From: CALZFJ01 sp964459845
GTDB taxonomy: Bacteria > Bacteroidota > Bacteroidia > Bacteroidales > Muribaculaceae
Assembly (NCBI GenBank): GCA_964459845.1
Contig: CAYWOC010000004.1
Location: 1 to 64,000, forward strand
Length of the DNA stretch: 64,000 bases
Reading direction: 5' to 3'
Position 1 is the first letter of the stretch; the number at the start of each line of letters is the position of its first letter. Positions 1-8,673 of the stretch are shown here, piece by piece. The position numbers and the translations under genes are program-made. The notes beneath the pieces are model-generated. The model was not told the origin of the DNA. It searched no databases and worked only from the letters and a program-made list of their open reading frames with translations.

Positions 1-97
1 TGTGAGTTCTTCAAACAAATTGCTAAATTTGCACTTGCCAATTGAACCTACCCTCAGCCAAAAAAAGCTAATTTTGAGATTATATTTATGTATAAAT

Positions 98-129
98 TTT
101 GCAATAACAATTTTTATATTATATCTTTG
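98..129 (+). promoter_or_regulatory. Bacteroidetes-type promoter for the left-end non-coding unit
   Basis: TTTG at 98-101, exactly 20 bases, then TATCTTTG at 122-129. This fits the -33/-7 consensus of the Bacteroidetes primary sigma factor. The predicted start is near 136. No substantial coding region follows before the terminator at 493-523. Confidence 0.65.
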
Positions 130-298
130 CAGCGGAAAAGGTTTAAATTTTGGTAATAATTTAGGACAAATGGGGTAAAATCTTCTATAATGGAATGTTG
201 TTAGGTCGATATTTCCATCATCTGTGTTATCAGAATTTTAGTTTTCTACTATGAAGTATTTTTGAGTACAAGCTGCATAGCTATATTTTCAAGGCTAT

Positions 299-406
299 AT
301 GTCGGCGGCTCTGCACTACTACAAGCCGCACGGCAAAGCTGAAATAGCACAACTACAGCCTATTATTCTCAATGTAAATTCCGCCTATTTCCATGCAGGA
401 AATTGA
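299..406 (+). CDS. Possible 35-residue small protein
   Basis: An ATG frame inside the left-end transcript ends at a TGA at 404-406. It has a weak purine-rich stretch upstream, no signal peptide, no membrane segment and no family I recognise. It is listed only because it is the longest frame in a transcript bounded by promoter and terminator. Chance occurrence is at least as likely as a real gene. Confidence 0.15.
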   Translation: MSAALHYYKPHGKAEIAQLQPIILNVNSAYFHAGN

Positions 407-492
407 TTGGCGGACACAGAAAATACTTCAAAGCAATCTCTCCGAGACATTAACCCTAATACCACATTTTATTCATACCATTTTTTCCTAAG

Positions 493-523
493 GTATCCCG
501 AAGTGATTCGGGATACTTTTTTT
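493..523 (+). terminator. Intrinsic terminator
   Basis: A perfect 10-bp stem, GTATCCCGAA at 493-502 and TTCGGGATAC at 507-516, closes a GTGA loop and is followed by seven T. The T run is only on the right, so it serves rightward transcription from the promoter at 98-129. Confidence 0.85.
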
Positions 524-585
524 ATTACCTCGGCAAGCCGGAATGCAAGCATCTTTTTCGCAGGAATATGCATCACTGGCTCAAA

Positions 586-610
586 GGAGGCGACGCATTC
601 CAGCGTCGCT
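586..610 (+). repeat. GGCGACGCA hairpin repeat, copy 1
   Basis: This is a copy of a dispersed intergenic repeat whose best form is GGAG + GGCGACGCA, a 4-base loop (TTCC or TCCC), then TGCGTCGCC. Here the right arm is slightly degenerate. The sequence to its right (ACGATAACCGCC) resembles that beside the copies at 8996 and 11663. Confidence 0.7.
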
Positions 611-638
611 ACGATAACCGCCCGTCATCACACCGAAG

Positions 639-1124
639 TCAGCGGAGCAGCAGCTCATAATCTGCCACGTCGAGTTCTCTGCCGAACTTCATCCCCACAT
701 TCTCAAACAGCGACACCTGCTTGAATCCGAGCTTCAAATGAAATGCGCGGCTGCTTTCATTCTCGGCAGTGATGCACGCAATCAAGGCCTTGAAGCCTCG
801 CTTTCGGCATTCTTCTATCAGCCGTGCCATCAATTTCTTCCCCACACCTTTCCCGACATATTCGGGCGACACATACACTGTGGTTTCCAGAGTCTTGCTA
901 TAAGCCTCACGCTCTTTCCATCTGTGGGCATAGCAATACCCCACAACAGCACCGTCCTCTTCTGTGACGAAATATGGATATTGCGATGATATATCGGCTA
1001 TGCGCCGCATCATCTCTTCATTCGTCACAGGCATTATTTCAAATGTTGCCGTGCTACATACAATATAGCCATTATAAATCTTGGCTATATCCGCACAATC
1101 CGATTCCTTTACTTCCCGTATCAT
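639..1124 (-). CDS. GNAT family N-acetyltransferase, phosphinothricin-acetyltransferase-like
   Basis: A cytoplasmic acetyl-CoA-dependent N-acetyltransferase of 161 residues, the usual length for the Pat/Bar subfamily. Visible signatures are an N-terminal region with TATFE at about 25-29, the acetyl-CoA loop VGKGVGKK at 90-97, the ENESSRAFHLKLGF segment at 121-134, and a C-terminal KFGRELDV block. Members acetylate small amines or amino-acid analogues; the substrate here is unknown. The ATG at 1124 is preferred to an upstream TTG at 1148. It stands alone: its left neighbour is the non-coding unit and its right neighbour lies about 210 bp away. Confidence 0.85.
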   Translation of the reverse strand: MIREVKESDCADIAKIYNGYIVCSTATFEIMPVTNEEMMRRIADISSQYPYFVTEEDGAVVGYCYAHRWKEREAYSKTLETTVYVSPEYVGKGVGKKLMARLIEECRKRGFKALIACITAENESSRAFHLKLGFKQVSLFENVGMKFGRELDVADYELLLR

Positions 1125-1243
1125 AACGTAACGTATTTTCCCCCACAAAGTTATAAATTATACACCATAAAACCGCATACAATCTCGGCTATCATCACAC
1201 ACATATATTACTCTTATTATTTTCTATAGAATATATAACTGAT

Positions 1244-1271
1244 AGGAAAGGCGACACATTTCTGCATCGCC
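1244..1271 (+). repeat. GGCGACGCA hairpin repeat, degenerate copy
   Basis: The sequence AGGAAAGGCGACACATTTCT followed by GCATCGCC keeps the layout of the dispersed hairpin repeat but with several mismatches. It lies between the GNAT gene and the next gene. Confidence 0.5.
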
Positions 1272-1335
1272 ATCTGTTCTTTTATATCATATTTACATAA
1301 AACTTTACTCCACAATCACTTTCCTTAATTTTGTT

Positions 1336-1905
1336 TTAAATATCGTCCAAGTCTTTCTGAATTTTTGCTTCTTTATTCTGAGAATCACGATAGCGAATCT
1401 CCACCATACCTTCATAAAATCCAGAAGATTTTTCTATTGATAATTCAATCTCTCCACCTGTCACATTCCATACACTGCCATAAACCACGGTTCCTTCATG
1501 AACTTGCGCCATTAACGCAGTATTAGAATCCGAACGTGCTGGATTTTCCTCTTTAGAAAACGCCGGGTCGCCATACTTACGAGTATATAAACTCTTATAA
1601 TAGTCGTAAGTATTAACAAGAGCATTCCACTCCTTACTCGGATCAAAAAAAACAATTACTGCAAAAACATTCTTTCCATCGTCGGTAGAAGTCACACCAA
1701 CAGTTGCTTTACGCCCCGTGAAATCTCCAGAGAATATAGATATATTACTATCTCGTCCAACTGATGTAAAGCCTTTTGTTTTAAGTTTTTGACAGAAAGA
1801 TGTCATACTTCCTTCAATTGGAATACCTTTAAATGACAGATGCTCTTGCGCCATAATATTTACTACGGCGAAGAATAATGCTAAAGTTAAAAAAATTTTT
1901 CTCAT
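1336..1905 (-). CDS. Exported protein of unknown function
   Basis: 189 residues with a clear signal peptide (positively charged start, hydrophobic stretch, cleavage after about residue 19, MA-Q), so it is probably periplasmic. I recognise no catalytic motif. The mature part is a mixed-composition single domain with alternating hydrophobic residues in its middle. It follows the ExoX-C-like gene at 1918 with 12 bp between them and shares its direction and AT-rich composition, so the two are probably co-transcribed. Confidence 0.6.
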   Translation of the reverse strand: MRKIFLTLALFFAVVNIMAQEHLSFKGIPIEGSMTSFCQKLKTKGFTSVGRDSNISIFSGDFTGRKATVGVTSTDDGKNVFAVIVFFDPSKEWNALVNTYDYYKSLYTRKYGDPAFSKEENPARSDSNTALMAQVHEGTVVYGSVWNVTGGEIELSIEKSSGFYEGMVEIRYRDSQNKEAKIQKDLDDI

Positions 1906-1917
1906 ATCTCTTATTAG

Positions 1918-2559
1918 TTATTTTGTGGTTAATATTTCAACGTCTTCTTCAGATAATTTTCCTATTGACACGAGCCACATTAGATAATTCGTATCATCAG
2001 TAATGTCCCCATACTTCTTTCCTTTATATTTACCAAAATCAACAATCCTTTCTGATAAAGGAACACACAAATGACCTTCAACTTCTGGATATAATAGTTT
2101 AAGTCCCTCAAAATCAATTTTAAAATAATTGTTGTGCTTCTCCAACCAATAAAGATATTGATAATCTTCCTTATATACATCACCAAAAGATTTCCCTTTA
2201 TATTTTCCAAACTTAAGCACATCATCTGCCTTGTGTATAGGGAACACCTCATCCAATGGCACGCCTGGAACTTCAACCAAGACCCATTCCCCACATCCAG
2301 CACAAGGTATTTCTTCGTCTTTAATATTGGGATAAGCCTCTTGTCTATAAGTGTCATCTGGCTTCCCATTTACAAAACATTTCCCATAAGCTTTTCCATA
2401 CTGTCCATGTACTTTTACTTTTTCGACCAGAAATGTTCTATCTTTATTAGGGTCAATACGCCTCTCCTCACTTAACTCAGGACCACACCTTTTAACTAAA
2501 AATGGAGTTCGTTTCCCAATATTGAAATAAATATTGAATATATTATCGTTTGGGTACAT
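1918..2559 (-). CDS. Protein with two ExoX-C-like FGKYKGK modules
   Basis: 213 residues, probably cytoplasmic. Two copies of a short module occur: FGKYKGKSFGDVYKEDYQYL at 117-136 and FGKYKGKKYGDITDD at 175-189, each followed by a W-L segment. They resemble the small domain at the C terminus of exonuclease X-like proteins, which reads FGKYKGK, then a spacer, then a YL-W-L helix. No DEDD exonuclease domain is present. A CAGCG pair of cysteines at 86-89 could bind metal. It sits in an AT-rich run with the genes on either side, 23 bp from the lipoprotein gene upstream. Confidence 0.6.
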   Translation of the reverse strand: MYPNDNIFNIYFNIGKRTPFLVKRCGPELSEERRIDPNKDRTFLVEKVKVHGQYGKAYGKCFVNGKPDDTYRQEAYPNIKDEEIPCAGCGEWVLVEVPGVPLDEVFPIHKADDVLKFGKYKGKSFGDVYKEDYQYLYWLEKHNNYFKIDFEGLKLLYPEVEGHLCVPLSERIVDFGKYKGKKYGDITDDTNYLMWLVSIGKLSEEDVEILTTK

Positions 2560-2582
2560 ATATTTTATTTTTATTGTGAATA

Positions 2583-3041
2583 TTATTTCTTGAATAAATT
2601 GTTCAATTTCTTCTTCATAGCGTTTAATGCTATATTATGGTCATTACTTGCTGTCATACCCATACCACTACTTTTCACTATAGCAATACGCTGATTGTCT
2701 TTATAATCATAAAATGTTACAGTTATACGTGTCTTATCGCCAGAACTGACATGAATATACGGAGTAAGAATACTATCAGAACGCTCCATTATTTCAGATT
2801 TATTAGACTCAGGCAAAACACTTAGACATGTTTCTGAAATTAGATTTTGAACCGACATTACAACATCATCCAAATTTCTATCACCAGATACTTCACTTCC
2901 AAAAACTACATACTTGTATTTACTAATGTCTGCACCATTTGAGAGCACCACCTTACTTGATACACAAGATGTTGCCAACGTAGCCAACATTGCAATAGGC
3001 ATTATCTTCTTAAAAAAATTATATTTCATTTGTTTTTTCAT
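2583..3041 (-). CDS. Small lipoprotein of unknown function
   Basis: 152 residues. The N terminus has a lipoprotein signal peptide with lipobox LATSC and Cys26 as the lipidation site. The mature region starts SSKVVLSNGADISKYKYVVF, a layout common in small Bacteroidales envelope lipoproteins of unknown role. The ATG at 3041 is chosen over an upstream TTG because GGAG lies about 8 bases ahead of it. It is first in a probable three-gene leftward run with 1918-2559 and 1336-1905. Confidence 0.65.
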   Translation of the reverse strand: MKKQMKYNFFKKIMPIAMLATLATSCVSSKVVLSNGADISKYKYVVFGSEVSGDRNLDDVVMSVQNLISETCLSVLPESNKSEIMERSDSILTPYIHVSSGDKTRITVTFYDYKDNQRIAIVKSSGMGMTASNDHNIALNAMKKKLNNLFKK

Positions 3042-3110
3042 GTATGACTCCTTTAGTTCCAACAGAGTCGTTATTTATGCAGAAGCGTGGAACTGCAAAT
3101 GCCACGTTCT

Positions 3111-3230
3111 GAATTGGAGGTCGTAGGAAACCTATACACACGAATGTAGTTATAGCAGCCCACGCTATAGCGTGAGAAACCACTATGCCATCCTTGTGTG
3201 TAATTGCGAAATTTCCTACGTTTCCAATTC
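3111..3230. repeat. 120-bp palindromic intergenic element
   Basis: Outer arms GAATTGGA (3111-3118) and CGTAGGAAA (3122-3130) pair with TTTCCTACG (3212-3220) and TCCAATTC (3223-3230). Inside is a second perfect palindrome, CACGCTATAGCGTG (3160-3174 region). The whole segment can form a long cruciform or RNA hairpin. It contains no gene. The remainder of the gap (3231-3486) is AT-rich, with a -7-like TACTTTTG at 3442-3449 ahead of the terminase gene. Confidence 0.65.
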
Positions 3231-3486
3231 ACAAGATAAGCATAACGCTTCTTAGTTATCTATGTCTCGGAACGAGCTTAGCCATTCCTCTTGCAAAAAT
3301 ACTCATTTTTATAATAATCTCATATAATAGGACCATTTTATTTACTTTTAATTTTCAGAAAAATACATAGTATTTCTGCATAATCTATGTGGCGGCTCTA
3401 CGGTTGTGCTTTTTTGACGAGAGGCGGAATAATGCGAGTGCTACTTTTGCAAGATTGATTTTCACTTATTATTTCCTTTAATCTAT

Positions 3487-5415
3487 ATGAAAAACACAAA
3501 GCACAACATCGCCGAACATGACATTGCCAGCATCATTGCCGAAAACAGCCGCCGCAATGCGGCTCTCTCTTGCGACTACGACCCGCGCCGTGGCATTGGC
3601 TGCTATGGTGAGCGCACGCCTATCAGTCTGAGCGACCGACGTGGCTGCTTCTATGTTCCTACTTCGATGCTCAGTGATGCCGACTTCTGCGAAAAGATGA
3701 CATGGCATCAGCACGCCCAGTGCCGAATACGCCACGATTTCGAGTTCTGGTGCGCAGAATGTGTCACCATCAAAGACAAAATGACTTCACGCAACATCCA
3801 CTTCCGCCTAAATGCGCCTCAACGCCGCTTGCTTGCCGCCCTCGAAGATATGCGCATCGCCCGGCGACCCATACGCCTCATCTTGCTGAAAGCACGGCAA
3901 TGGGGCGGCTCCACCCTTGTGCAGATATATATGGCGTGGATGCAGATTGTGCATCACCGCCAGTGGAACAGCCTCATTTGTGGTCATCTTAAAGACACTT
4001 CTGCTTCCATAAAAGGGATTTTCAGCCGTCTGCTGGCCAATTACCCCGAGGAGTATGCCCCCGGTGATGCCATGTGCTTCCGCTCTTTTGAGAAAAGCCG
4101 CAACGTGAGCGAAATCACTGGTCGCGGATGCCTTGTGGCTACCGGCTCTGCCGAGAGTCAAGAGGCCATCCGTGGCTACGACATCGCTATGGCGCATCTC
4201 ACCGAAGTGGCTTTCTGGCGAACCACTCCGCAAAAGTCGCCCGAAAGCCTCATCCGCTCGGTCTGCGGTTCGGTGGCTCTCTCTCCCGACAGCATTGTGG
4301 TGCTTGAAAGCACAGCCAACGGTGTGGGCAATTATTTCCACACCGAGTGGCTGCGCTCTAAAGCCGGATTGAGCGACAAGGTGGCGGTATTCGTGCCGTG
4401 GCATGAGATCGAGATTTACCGCCGCCCGGTGGATGATGCCGAGAAGCTGTGGCGGTCGCTCGACGAATATGAGCGGCGGCTGTGGGACGAGGGGCTGACG
4501 CTTGAGATGCTGCACTGGTATCACACCAAGCGCAAGGAATACAGCTCACATTCGCTTATGAAGGCTGAATACCCGAGCAACGACATCGAAGCTTTCGCTC
4601 TGAGCGGCAGAATGGTGTTTGATGCCGTCATGCTCGACCGTATGCGCCGCGACTGTCTGCCGCCAGTGGCAGTGGGCGAACTCCAAGGCGATGCCGAGAG
4701 CGGGGCGCGTTGCACCGAGGGACTTCACTTCGTGGATTCCGAGTCGGGGCTGCTGAAGGTGTGGAAAATGCCCGATGTGGTGAGCAAGTCGCCAAAAGAC
4801 CGCTATGTAGTTGTGGTGGATGTGGGCGGAAGAACCGACAATGCCGACTTTTCCGTTATTGCCGTAATCGACCGCATCGGATTCAAAGACCGCCCAGAAG
4901 TGGTGGCTCAGTGGCGCGGTCACATCGACCACGACCGCTTGGCTTGGAAAGCTGTGCAGATTGCCACTTGGTATCTTAACGGCTATCTCGTGATTGAGAG
5001 CAACACGCTCGAAACCGACCACTCCAAGAATATGGGCGGACGCTTCATCCTCGAATCCATCGCCAGGCATTACCGCAACCTCTACTCCCGTAAGTGCCGC
5101 AGCTCAGCGGGCGACGGCGACAGCCGATATGGCTTCCACACCAATACCGTCACCAAGCCTTGCGCCATATATGAGCTGATTCGCCAAGTGCGCGACCATC
5201 TTTACATCGAGCGCGACAGCGATGCCATCGACGAGATGTCGTGGTTTGAGATGAAATCGGCTTCCTCCTATGGTGCTGTGGTCGGGCGGCACGACGACAT
5301 CCTGATTACGCGTGCAATTGCATTCTATGTGATTCTCGAAAAATTCGGCAACCGTCGCGTCACCTGCATTTCGGGCGACGACCGAAGCATCCTCATCGAG
5401 CGGCACTGCATTTAG
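3487..5415 (+). CDS. Phage-type terminase large subunit (isolated)
   Basis: 642 residues, the normal size for a DNA-packaging ATPase/nuclease. Motifs in order: Q112 in NAPQRRLL, the Walker A variant KARQWGGST at 135-143, the Walker B region AHLTEVAFW at 236-244, and the coupling motif STAN at 275-278. The RuvC-like nuclease domain has DVGG (D445), IESN (E504) and RHDD (D603/604). All key acidic residues are present, so the protein looks functional. No small terminase, portal, protease or capsid gene is nearby. The composition is more GC-rich than the AT-rich genes to its left. A -7-like TACTTTTG lies at 3442. It converges on the gene at 5880-8315. Confidence 0.8.
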   Translation: MKNTKHNIAEHDIASIIAENSRRNAALSCDYDPRRGIGCYGERTPISLSDRRGCFYVPTSMLSDADFCEKMTWHQHAQCRIRHDFEFWCAECVTIKDKMTSRNIHFRLNAPQRRLLAALEDMRIARRPIRLILLKARQWGGSTLVQIYMAWMQIVHHRQWNSLICGHLKDTSASIKGIFSRLLANYPEEYAPGDAMCFRSFEKSRNVSEITGRGCLVATGSAESQEAIRGYDIAMAHLTEVAFWRTTPQKSPESLIRSVCGSVALSPDSIVVLESTANGVGNYFHTEWLRSKAGLSDKVAVFVPWHEIEIYRRPVDDAEKLWRSLDEYERRLWDEGLTLEMLHWYHTKRKEYSSHSLMKAEYPSNDIEAFALSGRMVFDAVMLDRMRRDCLPPVAVGELQGDAESGARCTEGLHFVDSESGLLKVWKMPDVVSKSPKDRYVVVVDVGGRTDNADFSVIAVIDRIGFKDRPEVVAQWRGHIDHDRLAWKAVQIATWYLNGYLVIESNTLETDHSKNMGGRFILESIARHYRNLYSRKCRSSAGDGDSRYGFHTNTVTKPCAIYELIRQVRDHLYIERDSDAIDEMSWFEMKSASSYGAVVGRHDDILITRAIAFYVILEKFGNRRVTCISGDDRSILIERHCI

Positions 5416-5879
5416 CCTCGTCCTCGTCCAACTCTGCGCATACGCAGTTATGCGTTTTCACCCCACAAATACACCAACAAGGAGGCGACGCATTCCAACT
5501 TTGCCACCACACGCCGCTGCCCCCAAAGCAGACCTCTGCTTGACGAAATAAAAAAAGGGACAGCCTCACGACTCCCCCATTCTTTAAATACACAATTATC
5601 TATAAAACAACTATTTAATACTATTCTTTTATATCAATATATCATAATAGTGCTGTTGCACATATAATAATATACATAGATACTTATTATTTGTACATCG
5701 AAATTACATATTTAGATTCGTGTGATTGCAACTAACAACAATTTTACCCTTAAATACTAAATCTTCAATCAATGCTTTATACCAAACAACATACCATTCA
5801 TCGATGGTCTTGGCAACAAATAACGCTACAAAATTACTATATTTTTATGAATCTACAAAATTCTCCCCAATATTTTTGC
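5416..5879. other. Gene-free gap between convergent genes
   Basis: Nothing coding is seen in these 464 bases. They contain one degenerate hairpin-repeat copy at 5481-5505 (GGAGGCGACGCATTCC followed by a diverged right arm) and otherwise AT-rich sequence. Confidence 0.6.
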
Positions 5880-8315
5880 TCATCGGCTCTTGTAACGCAC
5901 CTCAAAAGCCCCTATCACTGCCTCTGTTGGCAATTTCCCGCTTATCGCCACGCGCATCTTGCGCAGCGGCGGCGACAGCAATTTGGCTCGCACGGGCGAG
6001 TTTATCGCACCTTTCAGCCGCAGCCGGCACAGCATCATCCCATGGCACGAGATTCCGTTGTCGCCGTGTAGCGCAATCTCCAGATTGCAGTTTGTCGCAC
6101 TTATGTTCAGGCTGAATTCTGTCGGCACAAACTGCCCTGCCTCGTCGCTTGGCGAAAACGGATGCGTCAGCAATTCCACATCCGCAAGATTGCTCACCTC
6201 ACGACCTATACGATAGATTGCCCCTGTCTTGGCTATCGCCACCGGCACTCCAGCCGACGAGGCAAACAACCGGTCAAATTTCTCGCTTCGCCCTCTCGAC
6301 AGTCCCCCGGCTGTCACCACCGTGAGACTGCCATCGGTGTCGGCAAGCCACAGCTCATCATCGTGCGGGTCGTGTGTCATCGTGCATATGCCACCCACAT
6401 CGTGTCTCAAGATTTCTGTCTTGTAATCGCCTATTGCACACAATTTTCCGTCGGTTGTGGCAAAGCACAACTTCCGCATTGTGTTCACTGGGGCAGTAGC
6501 CGCTGCTATCACTTGGCGCGATATTATTACTGCTGGAGCATAAGCCGATGTCACCGTGCGATAGGGCAAGGCATAGACACCGCTCGTGGCAAAGACATAT
6601 AGCGGTGTGCCTATAGCGTTGTTAGAATGGTGCGGCGATGCGCCGAGTGCGACAATGCGTCCGTCGCACACGCCGTGAATTGTCTTCACTATAAGGGGGT
6701 TCATCTCAGCACTCTCCACGAGCTTGCCAGCCTCGCTCTCTCGCACATTCACCTCATCCGGGATATTCATTGCCGTCAAGCCAGTGTCTTCAAGTGCCGT
6801 GGGCAGCATATCGCAGCTCACCATATAGGCAAATCCAGCCTTGTGCGCCGGATGAAGCTGTGCGGTGAATGTCTTCACTGTGCCGCCATCGCTCTTCACG
6901 GTCACAGTGACGCTCGTTGCCCTTGCGTCGGGATATGCCACCATCGGGTTTATCGACAGCGGCAGCCCGCTTCCTGAGCCGTGCCACACGGTGAGTGCCG
7001 CACCTCTCGCTGTGCTGAGCCGTGCTGATACCACCATCTCGAAGCTGCCACCACGGCTTCTATCCACATTCACAAGCGCCGCACTCGCCCAGCCCGAACG
7101 CATCCTAATCGTATCACCGCAGCCGAACATGCGCCTTCCATGCGGCAAAATTGCCTTGAAGCACTGCCGCCGCGACAGTTCCGTTGTGCATCGGGCAAGC
7201 TCGGCATCATCCACGCTTATGCCAGCAGCCACCTCAAGCAGCTTGGCTCGCCCTGCACGCAATGCCACGAAATCCACTATCTGATATGCCACGCGCCATC
7301 GGCAGCCGCCTATAAGCTCACGCACAGCCACAGCCGTGTCCTTGGCTGCAAACCGCATCATCAGGTATTGCTGGCGGCTGCCGGTTGTGGTGGTCTCGCA
7401 GCGATAATCCACTCTGCCGGTCATTAGCGGCTGCACCTCATCAGTGATAAGAATGTCGATGCTCTTCACGAGCGTGTCCCAAGAGCGATCGAAGCCGCTT
7501 ATCGCCTCTGCAGCTATTCTATATGTTTGTGCCGTAATCTCGCACGCCGCAGCAGCCACACACGCTGTCCCGTCGTTCTCCACCTCAGCACGGAGTTCAG
7601 CTCCACACTGCACGCCGTTGCCGAGAAGCATCGGCTGGCTCATCCACAAATAGCTGTCGTCGTGCAGCCTCACGGCATAGCACGCCATCAGTGGCTGTAG
7701 ATGCGCCGAGCGTGCGGCAGCCTGGCGCGAAATGCTGGAATAAGCCGAGCGCATGCTGGCGGTGATACTTGCCACATCTTCTGCCGATAGCGGCGACTGC
7801 CAGCGTGTGTAGCCTCCGTCGGCAAATTCGCATCGCGCCACCGTGGCACTCGCCACTCCCGCATCCTCAGCCGTCAGCCTTATGTGCGGCACAGCGGCAT
7901 CCGGATCGAGCATAGCATATTTCGCCCCGTCATAGTGCAGATACACATTCCCATCGTCGCATCCCAGCACCACAAAGTCGCCCAGTGCCTCAGCACATCT
8001 CGGCTCTGCCGCCAAGCCGCCTATAGCCACGCCTTTAATGCTATAAGCGTCTCCTGCCAGCGTGCCGTGCCACCTCACTGCTCCTGCCGAATATGTCATC
8101 AGGTTCACGCCGTCGGCGGTGCGGTGCATTGTGAGCAGACGCTCATTGGCATCAAGCACTGCAAACGGCAACATCTGCCCCACAGGGCGAACGCTGCTGC
8201 CACGGCTTCGCAAATTTAGCATCCGCGCGCAAGCTCCACCCTTGGTATCTTCGTCAAATTCCGCATCGGGCTTGCCCGAGAAATTCAGCACCATCTTTCC
8301 TCTGTTATTCTTCAT
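5880..8315 (-). CDS. Large phage-structural-like protein, possibly a beta-propeller
   Basis: 811 residues with no signal peptide. The N terminus (NFSGKPDAEFDEDTKGGACARMLNLRSRG) has the style of phage or phage-derived proteins in Bacteroidales. The C-terminal half contains repeated short strands with Gly and Asp turns (for example GKLCAIGDYKT, DELWLADTDGSLTVV), suggesting a propeller fold as in some phage tail or DNA-stabilisation proteins. That assignment is inference. The ATG at 8315 is chosen over an upstream TTG, with a -7-like TACTTTG just ahead on the minus strand (8329-8335). It is convergent with the terminase, shares its high GC, and is the only other phage-like gene here. Confidence 0.5.
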   Translation of the reverse strand: MKNNRGKMVLNFSGKPDAEFDEDTKGGACARMLNLRSRGSSVRPVGQMLPFAVLDANERLLTMHRTADGVNLMTYSAGAVRWHGTLAGDAYSIKGVAIGGLAAEPRCAEALGDFVVLGCDDGNVYLHYDGAKYAMLDPDAAVPHIRLTAEDAGVASATVARCEFADGGYTRWQSPLSAEDVASITASMRSAYSSISRQAAARSAHLQPLMACYAVRLHDDSYLWMSQPMLLGNGVQCGAELRAEVENDGTACVAAAACEITAQTYRIAAEAISGFDRSWDTLVKSIDILITDEVQPLMTGRVDYRCETTTTGSRQQYLMMRFAAKDTAVAVRELIGGCRWRVAYQIVDFVALRAGRAKLLEVAAGISVDDAELARCTTELSRRQCFKAILPHGRRMFGCGDTIRMRSGWASAALVNVDRSRGGSFEMVVSARLSTARGAALTVWHGSGSGLPLSINPMVAYPDARATSVTVTVKSDGGTVKTFTAQLHPAHKAGFAYMVSCDMLPTALEDTGLTAMNIPDEVNVRESEAGKLVESAEMNPLIVKTIHGVCDGRIVALGASPHHSNNAIGTPLYVFATSGVYALPYRTVTSAYAPAVIISRQVIAAATAPVNTMRKLCFATTDGKLCAIGDYKTEILRHDVGGICTMTHDPHDDELWLADTDGSLTVVTAGGLSRGRSEKFDRLFASSAGVPVAIAKTGAIYRIGREVSNLADVELLTHPFSPSDEAGQFVPTEFSLNISATNCNLEIALHGDNGISCHGMMLCRLRLKGAINSPVRAKLLSPPLRKMRVAISGKLPTEAVIGAFEVRYKSR

Positions 8316-8514
8316 AGTTTTTTGCCGACAAAGTAAATAGCATTTTGCGACCACCGTTCATCAAAAAGTGAGTTTTCAAGGCATAATGTTGCATAATTAT
8401 GTTATAAAACATAATTTTAGCATTCATTTATCATCATCTAACCTATTGATTACAAACACTTTGACATTTTGCTATTAAAAAAGTCAAAAAAATCTTGATT
8501 TTTACGCTAAAAAA

Positions 8515-8546
8515 TTTGTTTATCTGAAATTTAAGCTCTATTTTTG
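8515..8546 (+). promoter_or_regulatory. Promoter of the predicted small RNA
   Basis: TTTG at 8515-8518, 20 bases, TATTTTTG at 8539-8546. This matches the Bacteroidetes consensus in both boxes and spacing. The predicted start is near 8553. Confidence 0.65.
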
Positions 8547-8552
8547 GGACAT

Positions 8553-8673
8553 CAACACAGAGTTCATGCCCCAAGTGGGGCGTGAAATTTGTATTCTAAT
8601 TCTGAAATATATATGTTTTTATAGATTGTAGATTTAAGAGGAGCCGCTGCTGAGAAGCACCGGCTTTTTATTT
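8553..8673 (+). ncRNA. Predicted small RNA of about 120 nt
   Basis: The unit starts after a consensus promoter (8515-8546) and ends at a terminator hairpin (8642-8669). Its 5' part folds into an 11-bp hairpin: GTTCATGCCCC, loop AAGT, GGGGCGTGAA (about 8562-8587). An AT-rich single-stranded linker follows. No reading frame of useful length is present. I do not recognise the family. It is transcribed away from the 811-residue phage-like gene and lies next to the repeats at 8996-9200. Confidence 0.55.
8642..8669 (+). terminator. Terminator of the predicted small RNA
   Basis: AGCCG at 8642-8646 pairs with CGGCT at 8661-8665, with an inner GCT/AGC pair around a GAGA loop. It is followed by TTTTTATTTT. 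Confidence 0.65.

Larger units (their letters stand above)
136..523 (+). ncRNA. Candidate non-coding RNA of about 390 nt, unidentified
   Basis: The unit is bounded by a consensus promoter (98-129) and a strong intrinsic terminator (493-523). It holds no convincing gene. The longest ATG frame inside is 35 codons (299-406) with no recognisable domain. I looked for the conserved cores of RNase P RNA, tmRNA, SRP RNA and 6S RNA and did not find them. A GC-rich segment at about 303-335 can fold (GGCGGCT with AGCCGC). It could be an sRNA, a short-peptide mRNA, or a remnant whose gene is lost. Confidence 0.4.

Noticed and set aside
407..724. Rightward 105-codon frame across the left-end terminator
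   Set aside because: It reads through a strong terminator and into the repeat and GNAT antisense, with Leu codon start and no family.
5481..5505. Terminator for the terminase gene
   Set aside because: It is a diverged hairpin-repeat copy without a T run.
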